NCBI GenBank assembly: GCA_018268465.1
Contig: JAFDWN010000069.1
Coordinates: 1 to 54,180, forward strand
Direction of reading: 5' to 3'
Origin: Actinomycetota bacterium
Lineage (GTDB): Bacteria > Actinomycetota > Actinomycetes > Mycobacteriales > Mycobacteriaceae
DNA length: 54,180 nucleotides
Shown here: piece after piece, positions 44,642 to 52,498 of the stretch
Position numbering within the stretch: position 1 is the stretch's first letter
Layout: every line of letters begins with the position of its first letter
The notes under the pieces: generated by a model
The model's input: only the letters and a program-made list of their open reading frames with translations
Databases searched by the model: none
What the model was told of the DNA's origin: nothing
Program-made: the position numbers and the translations under genes

Positions 44642-45456
44642 GCCGTCACCGCCGGAAGGCGCACCGGCGCGTCGGAGAGATGGTCGGCGCCGGGGGCCAC
44701 CGCGCCGGTCATCAACGCGACGGCGTCGGGCATGGTGAGTTGTGACGTCGGCACGCACGCGATGCGACGACCCAGGCGCTGCACGTGGATTCGGTCGGAC
44801 ACCTCGAAGACGTGGGGCATGTCGTGGCTGATGAGGATGACGGGGATACCGCGGTCGCGGATCTGGGCGATCAGCTCGAGGACCTTGCCGGATTCCTTGA
44901 CGCCCAGCGCGGCGGTCGGTTCGTCCATGATGATGACGCGGCTGCCGAATGCCGCGGCACGGGCGACCGCCACGGCCTGGCGCTGTCCGCCGGACAGGGT
45001 TTCGACGGTCTGGCCCAGATTCTGGATCGTCGCCAGGCCCAGTTCTTCGAGCAGACTGCGGGCACGGTCGCGCATGGCCCGCCGGTCGAGCAGACGCAAC
45101 ACGCTGCCCCGCAGCCCGGGTTTGCGGATCTCCCTGCCCATGAACAGGTTTGCGCTGATATCGCGGGCGGGGGAGACGGCGAGATGCTGGTAGACGGTTT
45201 CGATACCGGCGGTGCGCGCGTCGATGGGTGAGCGCATGCTCACCGGTGCGCCGCCGACCCGGATGGTGCCCTCGTCGGGTACGACCGCCCCGGACAGGCA
45301 TTTGATGAGGGTGGATTTCCCGGCGCCGTTGTCGCCGATGACGGCCAGCACCTCACCGGGGTGCAGCACCAGGTCGGCGCCGGCCAGCGCGGTCACGTGA
45401 CCGTAGCGCTTGACCAATCCGCGGGCGTCCAGGGCGGGGGTGTGTGCGGTGGTCAT
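44638..45456 (-). CDS. frcA: FrcA-like sugar ABC transporter ATPase
   Basis: A 272-residue single-domain ABC ATPase: Walker A GDNGAGKST at 41-49, signature LSGGQRQ at 154-160, Walker B VIIMDEP (D178, E179) and switch H in ILISHDM. Sugar ATPases of the RbsA type have two fused domains; the single domain is the FrcA type and would form a homodimer. It energises the importer with the permease (upstream, ATGA overlap) and the binding protein. The symbol is by similarity of the whole FrcBCA set. Confidence 0.85.
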   Translation of the reverse strand: MTTAHTPALDARGLVKRYGHVTALAGADLVLHPGEVLAVIGDNGAGKSTLIKCLSGAVVPDEGTIRVGGAPVSMRSPIDARTAGIETVYQHLAVSPARDISANLFMGREIRKPGLRGSVLRLLDRRAMRDRARSLLEELGLATIQNLGQTVETLSGGQRQAVAVARAAAFGSRVIIMDEPTAALGVKESGKVLELIAQIRDRGIPVILISHDMPHVFEVSDRIHVQRLGRRIACVPTSQLTMPDAVALMTGAVAPGADHLSDAPVRLPAVTA

Positions 45457-46502
45457 CCTGCGACTCTCCTTGTCCACTGATCGAGTCCGACGGCGACGAT
45501 GACGAGCACGCCGACGGTGAAGGTCTGCCAGAGCACGTCGACCCCGGCCAGGGTCAGTCCGTTGCTGAAGACTCCGACGATGAGGGCGCCCAGCAGGGTC
45601 CCGACGACGTGACCGCGCCCGCCGAAGAGGCTGGTGCCGCCGATCACGACGGCGGTGATGCTGGTCAGGTTGGCTCCCTCGCCGGAGAACGGGCTGATCG
45701 ATCCGACCCGGCCGATGAGGAACCAGCCGGCCACCGCGCACACCAGCCCCGCCGTCGCGTACACGCTGAGCAGGACGCGGGAGGTGCGAATTCCGCTGAG
45801 CCGGGCGCCTTCCGGGTTGTCGCCGACCATGTAGACGTGCTCACCCCAGGCCGTGCGGCGCAGCACGATCGCCGCCGCGATCACGGTGAGCACCATCAGG
45901 ACGCTGCCGTAGGTGATGCGTGCACCGGCCACCGTGAAGGTCTGGCCCGGCCAGAGCAGCAGCCCGGGCAGATCCTGGCCGCGGATGGTCTGGCTGCCCG
46001 AGAGCCAGACGGTCAGGGCGGTGAAGACGCTCAGCGTGCCGAGTGTGGTGATGAACGGCGGGATCCGGAATCGCGACACCAGCGCGCCGTTGAGAAGCCC
46101 GCAGAGCAGACCGGTGAGGAAGGCCAGCACCAGCGCGACGACGGCGGGCAGGCCGTGCTCGGTGGCGAGTTTGCCTGCCACCACCGTGGACAGCACCATG
46201 ATCGCCGCCACCGACAGGTCGATCCCCGCGGTCAGCACGATGAGGGTTTGGGCGACACCGAGCATCCCGACGATCTGGACCTGCTGCAGGATGAGCGACA
46301 CATTGCCGGGGAGCAGGAACGCCGGGCCGACGATCGCGGTGAAGACCAGCACGGCCGCGACCAGAACCGCGGTCGGGCCGAGCAGCGGCCTGCTGTGCAG
46401 TTGACGCTGGATTCGGGTGGCCAGGGGCAGTGCGGCGGTGTCGGCGAGTGGGTCGCCGACCCGGCGGGGTTTGAGCGCGGTGGCGCTGTTGTCTGGTGAC
46501 AC
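45453..46502 (-). CDS. frcC: FrcC-like sugar ABC transporter permease
   Basis: A 349-residue permease of the ribose/fructose/xylose (RbsC) type with about eight to ten hydrophobic segments. Typical stretches are VGMLGVAQTLIVLTAGIDLSVAA and the late GGTSLFGGRGHVVGTLLGAL. The start is GTG at 46502, with AGGAG seven bases upstream. It lies 35 bp after the binding-protein gene and overlaps the ATPase gene by four bases. It forms the membrane channel of the operon's importer. Confidence 0.88.
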   Translation of the reverse strand: MSPDNSATALKPRRVGDPLADTAALPLATRIQRQLHSRPLLGPTAVLVAAVLVFTAIVGPAFLLPGNVSLILQQVQIVGMLGVAQTLIVLTAGIDLSVAAIMVLSTVVAGKLATEHGLPAVVALVLAFLTGLLCGLLNGALVSRFRIPPFITTLGTLSVFTALTVWLSGSQTIRGQDLPGLLLWPGQTFTVAGARITYGSVLMVLTVIAAAIVLRRTAWGEHVYMVGDNPEGARLSGIRTSRVLLSVYATAGLVCAVAGWFLIGRVGSISPFSGEGANLTSITAVVIGGTSLFGGRGHVVGTLLGALIVGVFSNGLTLAGVDVLWQTFTVGVLVIVAVGLDQWTRRVAG

Positions 46503-46537
46503 GGCTGTACTCCTTGGTGGGATGTCGCGGGTGCTGC

Positions 46538-47602
46538 TCAGCCCCAGCAGTTTTCGAGTCCCCAGGCGGAGTCCTTGGATTCCACGCCTGCGACGGGCTG
46601 ATCGGTGATGAGGGTGACGCCGGTGTTGGTGAAATCGCGGCCAGGGGTGTTCTGCGCCGTGGCGCCGGAGTCGAGGTAGGCCTTCGCGGCTTCCAGCGCC
46701 TCGGTGGCCATCTGGATGGGGAACTGCATGGAGGTGGCGCCGATGATTCCGGCCTGCACGTTCTGCACACCGGGGCAGCCGCCGTCGATCGAGACGATCG
46801 TCACCTGGTCTTGCAGATCGGCGGCCTTGATCGCTTCGTAGGCGCCGGCGGCGGCCGGTTCGTTGATGGTGTAGACGAGGTTGATTCCCTTGTCACGCTG
46901 TAGGAGTTTCTCCATCGCGGTGCGGCCGCCCTCCTCGTTGGCGTCGGTGACCTCGTGGCCGACGATCCGGGCGTCCTGCTCGTCGCCGATGGTGTCGACA
47001 TCCTTGACGTCGATGCCGAAGCCCTGCAGGAATCCCTGGTTGCGCTCGACGTCGACGGCCACCTGGGCGGGGCTCAAGTCGAGCATGGCGATCCGGGCCT
47101 GCTTCCCCTCGAACTTCTTGGCCGCCCATTCGCCGATCAGCTGGCCGGCCTGGAAGTTGTCGGTGGCGAACGTCGCGTCGGCGGCACTGGTCGGATTGGT
47201 GGGTGAGTCCAGCACGGCCACGAAAACCCCGGCCTGGCGCGCGTTTTCGATCGCGGGAATGATGGCCTCGGAGTCCGACGGCGCGATGAGGATGGCCTTG
47301 GCGCCCCTGGCCACCAGGTTCTCGATCGCCTGGACCTGGGAGTCGTTGTCGCTCTGACTCTTTCCTGCCAGTGACTGCAGCGTGAAGCCCAGTTCGTCGG
47401 CCTTCTGCTGGGCGCCGTCACGCATCTTGACGTAGAACGGGTTGTCCTCGGTCTTGGTGACCAGCCCGACCAGCACCCCCGAGGACTGGTTACCCGCGGC
47501 GTTGCTGCCACTGCAGGCCGTCATCCCGAGGGCCAGACACACCGCGCCGCCGGCGGCGAGGACACGCCGCAGGGCGGGTGTTGAAAGACGGTTGCCTGAC
47601 AT
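46538..47602 (-). CDS. frcB: FrcB-like sugar-binding lipoprotein
   Basis: A 354-residue periplasmic-binding-protein-I-type lipoprotein. The signal peptide ends at lipidation site C30 (LALGMTAC). The mature part resembles rhizobial FrcB throughout: LVTKTEDNPFYVKMRDGAQ, ADATFATDNFQAGQLIGEWAA, GDEQDARIVGHEVTDANEEGG, INEPAAAGAYEAI and the C-terminal W-G end. FrcB binds fructose, mannose or ribose; relatives bind polyols, so the ligand is open. Start ATG 47602 follows GGAGG. It is the first gene of the operon, downstream of the operator-like repeats. Confidence 0.9.
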   Translation of the reverse strand: MSGNRLSTPALRRVLAAGGAVCLALGMTACSGSNAAGNQSSGVLVGLVTKTEDNPFYVKMRDGAQQKADELGFTLQSLAGKSQSDNDSQVQAIENLVARGAKAILIAPSDSEAIIPAIENARQAGVFVAVLDSPTNPTSAADATFATDNFQAGQLIGEWAAKKFEGKQARIAMLDLSPAQVAVDVERNQGFLQGFGIDVKDVDTIGDEQDARIVGHEVTDANEEGGRTAMEKLLQRDKGINLVYTINEPAAAGAYEAIKAADLQDQVTIVSIDGGCPGVQNVQAGIIGATSMQFPIQMATEALEAAKAYLDSGATAQNTPGRDFTNTGVTLITDQPVAGVESKDSAWGLENCWG

Positions 47603-47625
47603 GGAAGACCTCCAACGGCGTTGAT

Positions 47626-47637
47626 GGAAATTGTTTC
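47626..47637. promoter_or_regulatory. Operator-like half site 1 (degenerate)
   Basis: GGAAATTGTTTC, 10 of 12 matches to GGAAATTACTTC in site 2, located 24 bp upstream of the frcB start codon on its leader side. Probably a weaker regulator site. Confidence 0.45.
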
Positions 47638-47659
47638 GATCTGCTGTTCTGAGTGTGGC

Positions 47660-47672
47660 GGAAATTACTTCC
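47660..47672. promoter_or_regulatory. Operator-like site 2
   Basis: GGAAATTACTTCC in the frcB/rpiR gap. Its reverse complement, minus one base, recurs at 47691, so the pair forms an inverted repeat. Proposed site for the RpiR-type regulator. Confidence 0.6.
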
Positions 47673-47690
47673 GATGTCCAGGGGTGATGT

Positions 47691-47702
47691 GGAAGTAATT
47701 TC
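47691..47702. promoter_or_regulatory. Operator-like site 3
   Basis: GGAAGTAATTTC, exact reverse complement of GAAATTACTTCC in site 2, 18 bp away. AT-rich in a GC-rich gap and midway between the divergent frcB and rpiR genes. Confidence 0.6.
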
Positions 47703-47771
47703 TATCGACTATCGTCGTGATGACAACGGCGCTGGTAGACGGCGCCGCCCGGGGATGACGGGAGCGACGCC

Positions 47772-48665
47772 ATGACCGTCCACGAGGACGTCAACGTCCT
47801 GCAGCGCATCGCCAGCCGGCTGCCCTACCTGCCCGGCGCGCTGCGCCAGGTCGGCGACTACGTGCTGGCGAATCCCGAAGCGATGCAGTCCATGAGCATC
47901 ACGTCGCTGGCCGCATCGGTCGGCGTGGCCGACTCGACGGTGTCGCGGTTCGTCCGCGAAATCGGCCTGGACGGCTACCAGGCGCTGCGTCTGGCGACCG
48001 CCGAGGCGGTGTTCGCCAACCGGGCCACCGGTGCTGTCCGGCCCCAGGCCTTCGTCTACGAGGGCATCACGCGGGCCGACGGACCCGAGGAGGTGGTGGC
48101 CAAGATCCGCTACAGCAGCGAGCTGGCCCTGGCGCAGACCGCCGAGCGCCTCGACGTGCACGCACTGGCGAAGGGGGTCGACGCGATCAGCCGGGCCACC
48201 ACGATCGTGTTCACCTGCATGGGATCGTCGAGCATCGCCGCTGAGGAGGGTGTCATGCGGTTCACGCGAGCGGGTAAGAAGTGCATGCTCTTTCGGGATC
48301 AGAGCATCCAGGCCATGGCGTCGACCATCGTGGGCAGTCAGGACGTCGTCATCGCGGTGAGCGACTCCGGGCGATCCACCCTGGTGGTCGACATGGTCAC
48401 GACGGCGCGGGCGCACGGCGCGGCCACCGTCGCCATCACCTCCGATCCCGCCAGCCCGCTGTCCAAGACCGCGGAGGTGAGCCTGTTCACCTCCTCGGTC
48501 CCGTCAGGGGGCGCGTTGTACGGAGAATCGGTGACCAGCAAGTGGGGACAGCTGCTGGTGATGGATTCGCTGTACGCCGCCTACGCGGCGACGCATTTCG
48601 ACGAGACCGTCGCTCATCTGGAGCAGACCTACGCCGCGGGCATCCAGCGGTCGCGGGAGGTGTGA
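47772..48665 (+). CDS. MurR/RpiR-family sugar-phosphate regulator
   Basis: A 297-residue regulator. The N-terminal RpiR helix-turn-helix spans about 5-80 (RQVGDYVLANPEAMQSMSIT, then LAASVGVADSTVSRFVREIG). A SIS sugar-phosphate domain follows at about 120-265 (ATTIVFTCMGSSSIAAEEGV, DVVIAVSDSGRSTLVVDMV). It is divergent from the 12-gene operon and the gap holds the operator-like repeats, so it very likely controls frcB and itself. The inducer is expected to be a sugar phosphate from the pathway. It ends 22 bp from the convergent AAA ATPase gene. Confidence 0.9.
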   Translation: MTVHEDVNVLQRIASRLPYLPGALRQVGDYVLANPEAMQSMSITSLAASVGVADSTVSRFVREIGLDGYQALRLATAEAVFANRATGAVRPQAFVYEGITRADGPEEVVAKIRYSSELALAQTAERLDVHALAKGVDAISRATTIVFTCMGSSSIAAEEGVMRFTRAGKKCMLFRDQSIQAMASTIVGSQDVVIAVSDSGRSTLVVDMVTTARAHGAATVAITSDPASPLSKTAEVSLFTSSVPSGGALYGESVTSKWGQLLVMDSLYAAYAATHFDETVAHLEQTYAAGIQRSREV

Positions 48666-48686
48666 GGCCCGGCGGGTCTCGTCCCG

Positions 48687-50075
48687 CTACAGGTACATCC
48701 CTTCCGGTGCGGTGGCGCGGTAGCGGCCGCTGCCCACCTCGGCCAGCAGCGCCGCCGTGCTCAGGCTCCCATCGTCGGCGGTGAGGACGGCGCGGCGCAC
48801 GATTTCCCGCAGGTCGCTACCACTGGTCTGCTCGGGCAGACCCGCGGCCACCGCCGCGGCATTCACGTCGGCGCCGCCGGGCAGCCCGGCGACGAGGGTG
48901 GCCAGGATGCGGGCGGCATCGATACGGCTGGGATAGCCGACCTCGACGATCGCATCGAACCGCCCCGTGCGTATCGCGGCCTTGTCCAGGGTGGCCACAT
49001 CGTTGGTGGAGGCCAACGTCAGGATGCGGGAATCGGCGGCAATATCCATGGCCTGCAACAACTCCGACAGCCCGCCCCCGCCGCCGCGGCGCTCCCCGCA
49101 CCAGAGGTCGACATCTTCGAGGATAAGGAGGACGGGCCCGCCGAGGCGTTGGGCTTCCTCGACGACGGCGGTCAACAACTCCGCGCCCGCCTTGGCTTCG
49201 ACGTAGATGACGGTGAACACACCGACGACCTCGCTGGCGATGGCCGCGCAGACCGCCGACTTCCCGGTACCCGGCGGCCCGCACAGCAGCACGCCACGTC
49301 GCGCACCCAGCCCGTGGGCGTTGAGCAGTTCGTGCCGATCGCGCACCGCGGCCAGGCCGAGGTCGATCTCGCGCCACACCTGCGCGTCGACGACCACGGT
49401 GTCCCGGGTCAACGTCGTGGGCAGTTCGATCACCCCCACGGCCAGTCCATCGGTGTAGGTCGCGCGGACCGCCCGGCCGCGGTACGGGTTGAGATCGTCG
49501 GCACGTGCGGCCAGCCGGTCCAGCACATCGCGGGCGCTGTTGTGATGCTCCCGGGTGACGGAGACGCTGACTTCTGCGAAACGCATGCCGGTTTCCCGCG
49601 TTTCGATCCCGATCACACACCCGACATCGGCCAGCAGCGTTCCCGCCGGAAAGTGCACTTGCAGGCACTGCGGATGCCGATAGAGCCGGCCACCGATCTC
49701 GGTTTGGGTCCACCGCGGCGGCTGCGAGTGTTCAGCCGGGCCGACCTCCACCTTGTCGGCGTGGGCGTCGATCCATTCGGCCAGTGCGACCGCCGTGGTC
49801 AACCGCGACATCGGATTCAGCTCCCGGTCCTCATCGAGTAGATGCGCGCGGTCGGCGACTCCGAGGCAGCGGGTGGTGAACCGGCCGGCGGTCTCGGCCC
49901 GCTCCGGCCGCTCAGCGACACCGACCAGCAGTTCCCCGAGCGCGCGCAGCCCCGAGCGCACGTCGCCATCAAGAGCATCGAAGTAGGCCGCCACATCGGT
50001 GATATGTCGGCGCACACCGGCTCCGCCGGCGGCGTGGGTCGGCGGATCGGTCAGTTCATAGTCAGTGAGAGTCAT
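48687..50075 (-). CDS. Classic AAA ATPase with unknown N-terminal domain
   Basis: A 462-residue protein. Residues 1-245 have no recognised family; they contain a helical part and a strand-rich part (GIETRETGMRFAEVSVSV). Residues 258-455 are a Cdc48/FtsH-type AAA domain: Walker A GPPGTGKS at 266-273, Walker B LILEDVD with E320-D321 (the usual order is D-E), sensor and arginine region STNDVATLDKAAIRTGRFD. ATG 50075 is chosen; an upstream TTG at 50105 is possible and neither has a clear ribosome site. It is convergent with rpiR and next to the mobile element. Function unknown; remodelling or unfolding is implied by the fold only. Confidence 0.75.
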   Translation of the reverse strand: MTLTDYELTDPPTHAAGGAGVRRHITDVAAYFDALDGDVRSGLRALGELLVGVAERPERAETAGRFTTRCLGVADRAHLLDEDRELNPMSRLTTAVALAEWIDAHADKVEVGPAEHSQPPRWTQTEIGGRLYRHPQCLQVHFPAGTLLADVGCVIGIETRETGMRFAEVSVSVTREHHNSARDVLDRLAARADDLNPYRGRAVRATYTDGLAVGVIELPTTLTRDTVVVDAQVWREIDLGLAAVRDRHELLNAHGLGARRGVLLCGPPGTGKSAVCAAIASEVVGVFTVIYVEAKAGAELLTAVVEEAQRLGGPVLLILEDVDLWCGERRGGGGGLSELLQAMDIAADSRILTLASTNDVATLDKAAIRTGRFDAIVEVGYPSRIDAARILATLVAGLPGGADVNAAAVAAGLPEQTSGSDLREIVRRAVLTADDGSLSTAALLAEVGSGRYRATAPEGMYL

Positions 50076-50453
50076 CGCAGCAAGGGGGTCGTCGGGTTTG
50101 GGCAACCGATCAGCTTGTCAGCTGAACCCCACGACGGCAATCCTTTTTCCTGAGCGTGCCGGCCGCGGTAGCCGTCTTAGTTGATCGGTCACCTGTTCCG
50201 ACACGGGCACTTCCCGACCCAGCGGCGTCGCAGCACAGATCTCAGCGGCTGGTCAAGGTCTGTCTCGTCGTGACGCCTGAGCGAACTCGTCGGCACATCG
50301 CCGATTTCCGGGCAACCCAACGATTCCCACCCAAAAGACAAAAGTCACGAACCCCGAGGAGTCCGTGACTTCTATGTCTGCGGTTGCGTAGAACCGCTCT
50401 CTGTCTGTGTGAGGTTCATTCTGGCTCGTCAGACCCGGTGACCGAGCAAGTCG

Positions 50454-50487
50454 TCCAGAGAGTTTCCCGGAATTCTCCAGAGAGTTT
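50454..50487. repeat. Direct repeat TCCAGAGAGTTT, two copies 22 bp apart
   Basis: Exact 12-bp copies at 50454-50465 and 50476-50487; the 22-bp period places them on the same DNA face. A degenerate copy occurs at 50634-50645. They may be transposase-binding sites in the subterminal region of the element. Confidence 0.5.
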
Positions 50488-50669
50488 TTGACCTGATCGT
50501 GCTGGTCCTAGTGCCCATGTAGGAGGCCGCTCAGGAGCCGGTGAGGGCTTGGCGGTCCTGCGTTCTGCACGGCTCCGGGTCGCTCACGGATGGGGCGCGG
50601 AGGGGCGTGATTTACCTGTGATGGGAAGTTTCTGCCAGAGAATTTCTTTGGGTGCGCAGGCAGCGCGAA

Positions 50670-50698
50670 GCGGGCCGACGCACTTGGCGTCGGCCCGC
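50670..50698 (-). terminator. Perfect 12-bp hairpin after the transposase
   Basis: GCGGGCCGACGC at 50670-50681 pairs with GCGTCGGCCCGC at 50687-50698 across a 5-base loop, starting 18 bp past the transposase stop. There is no T-tract; it is a probable terminator or insulating stem at the element edge. Confidence 0.6.
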
Positions 50699-50716
50699 TC
50701 GCGTGGAGACAGTTCC

Positions 50717-52498
50717 CTAGGTTCTCGGTGGCGTGCGGGTGGGTTCGTATCCCAGGCTCTTGCGCAGTTGTCTCATCCGGATGTCGATCGATTCTTCGCG
50801 CAGCTTGCGGGCTGAGTAGTGCTGCTGGATGTTGTGGTTGGTCGCCGCGACGGCCAGTGCGAGCAGGATCTTGACCATGGGTTCGCGCCTGGGCCCGGAT
50901 TTCATCTGGACAAGATTGGTGACGTGCGGCGACTTCAGCAGCGAGAAACGCTGCTCGGTCGCGCTGCGGGCGGCCTCGAAGTACAGCGCGTGTTCCCAGC
51001 TGGTGACGACCGGTGCTCCCCATGTTGCCTTTTGAAGTTGCGGCTGGGTGAGCGTGACGCGCAGTGTGGATTGCCGGCAGCAGGTCCGCTCATCGGCTTG
51101 CCAGGTGGGGGTCGCCAGCGGGACGCCGAAGGCGGCGCTTTGCATCGAGGCTGGTTTGAGTGGGCACCGGACGCGCAGTTGGACGGCGGGGCAGACCAAC
51201 TCTGCTTTGACGTGGGTCTCGGATGCGTCGCCCAGGCGGGGGCGGCCGGGTCGGCCGTTGACGATCGGTCGTGAGTTGGTGCCCATGAGGAACGGCAGCA
51301 CTGCGGCGAGCTTGCGGTCGTGTTCGGCCCAGCGGCCGCTCTTGAGCAGCTCTCGGGTCTTGGGGACCGTGTGACCGCGGAGAAGCTGCTCAGCGGCAGG
51401 GCAGTAGAACGAGCCCGCGAACTGGATCGGCCCGGGTGGCGCGGTCGCCGATGATCCGGGCGGGTTGGTCGAGGCTTCGGTCAGGGTCCAGTGCTTCGGG
51501 TATCGCACGACGGGGCTGTAGCCGTGCTTGATCAGGAATGGCACCCATTCGCGTTTGGGGTTGTAGCCCATGTCGACTGTCACCCGGGGGTAGGTATCTT
51601 TGCCTGTCGCTCGGGTGTCCAGGCCGTTGGCTTTCATGTGCTCGATACAGGTGCCGAGCGCTTCGGGGCTGCCCGAGGTGGGAGCGTGAATGTCCATCCC
51701 GACGATGACCGGCGCGACTGAGTGCAGTTTGTGTGGTGGTCCGACGCGTACCGCGACGGTGACACCGACTCCGAATCCCCGTTTTCCGGTGCCTTTGGCG
51801 TCTTCGCTGAAGGGTCCTTTGGCGTTGTCGTCGCGGGCGTAGTAGGCACCGAAGTAGCAGGCGCCGCGTTTGAGGTGGTCTTTAGCTCCGAGCCCGCTGG
51901 ACGGTCCGGCGAGGTCGAAGATCGTTTCGTCGGCGACGATATCGCCGCAGGCCTCTTGGGGTTGGGGGTCGCGGATCGATCCGGCCACGATTTTGTTCAT
52001 CACGATGCGCAATCGCTCCGCGGCCTGGGCGTAGTCCTGCTGTTGCTGTGGGGTGCGGCTATTGACGATGGCGCGGTGGGCGGCATTGGAGATCCGTCGG
52101 GCGGGCTGGTCGGGTTGTGAGTCCAGGGGGCTCAGTCTGCGGGTCAGCCACCGTTCGAACCGGTGATACTCGCAGTCCTGATCCTTGCGAGTCCCGAACA
52201 GCCGGGAGAGGTCCTGGCCCGCCATCCCGACTTCGGCGAGTTGACGCGCGGAGAGGTCTGCGAGGGTGTTAAGGATGGCTTTGTAGCTCGGCGTCCTGCC
52301 CAGGATGATCAGGCTCAGCGCGCAGATCAACACGGCCTCGATCGTGTAGTTGACCCCTCGTTGGGTGTGCGGCCTGTCGCTGCCGGGCGCTTGGTAGCTG
52401 TCGATGAGTCGGGCGGCCTCGGATCGTTGGATGATGATTTTGGCTTGGCGGAACATGTTGTCCGACAGCCGGTATGAGGGTTGGAAGGCGGCGATCAT
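50717..52498 (-). CDS. DDE-type transposase
   Basis: A 593-residue transposase. Candidate catalytic residues are D190 (DIVADETIFDLAG), D309 (RVTVDMGYNP) and E515 (ARSATEQRFSLLK), the D-D-E pattern of RNase H-like transposases. A Cys-rich insertion with C436, C445 and C473-C474 lies between the second D and the E, as in IS1182-like enzymes; I do not assign an IS family. The ATG at 52498 overlaps the stop of the upstream recombinase-like gene by four bases (ATGA), so the two proteins are made together. The frame is intact, which suggests a recent or active element. Confidence 0.75.
   Translation of the reverse strand: MIAAFQPSYRLSDNMFRQAKIIIQRSEAARLIDSYQAPGSDRPHTQRGVNYTIEAVLICALSLIILGRTPSYKAILNTLADLSARQLAEVGMAGQDLSRLFGTRKDQDCEYHRFERWLTRRLSPLDSQPDQPARRISNAAHRAIVNSRTPQQQQDYAQAAERLRIVMNKIVAGSIRDPQPQEACGDIVADETIFDLAGPSSGLGAKDHLKRGACYFGAYYARDDNAKGPFSEDAKGTGKRGFGVGVTVAVRVGPPHKLHSVAPVIVGMDIHAPTSGSPEALGTCIEHMKANGLDTRATGKDTYPRVTVDMGYNPKREWVPFLIKHGYSPVVRYPKHWTLTEASTNPPGSSATAPPGPIQFAGSFYCPAAEQLLRGHTVPKTRELLKSGRWAEHDRKLAAVLPFLMGTNSRPIVNGRPGRPRLGDASETHVKAELVCPAVQLRVRCPLKPASMQSAAFGVPLATPTWQADERTCCRQSTLRVTLTQPQLQKATWGAPVVTSWEHALYFEAARSATEQRFSLLKSPHVTNLVQMKSGPRREPMVKILLALAVAATNHNIQQHYSARKLREESIDIRMRQLRKSLGYEPTRTPPRT

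Larger units (their letters stand above)
50076..50716. other. Gap of 641 bp flanking the mobile element
   Basis: Between the AAA ATPase and transposase genes. It contains an 8-bp inverted repeat AAGTCACG/CGTGACTT (50342-50349, 50364-50371), two exact direct copies of TCCAGAGAGTTT (50454-50465, 50476-50487) with a third degenerate copy (GCCAGAGAATTT, 50634-50645), and a strong hairpin just after the transposase. This probably includes one end of the element. No gene is supported. Confidence 0.5.

Noticed and set aside
43739-45193. 484-codon plus-strand frame
   Set aside because: Antisense to the UlaG-like and ABC ATPase genes; no family features.
35968-47602. Operon considered as an inositol, erythritol/threitol or ascorbate pathway
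   Set aside because: The inositol dehydratase/hydrolase genes, the EryA-type kinase with its isomerases, and the ascorbate PTS and UlaD-F enzymes are all absent; the gene set fits none of these known routes.
50342-50371. 8-bp inverted repeat AAGTCACG/CGTGACTT considered as a terminator or element end
   Set aside because: No T-tract, no gene ending directly before it, and no matching copy on the far side within the window; listed only as part of the gap.
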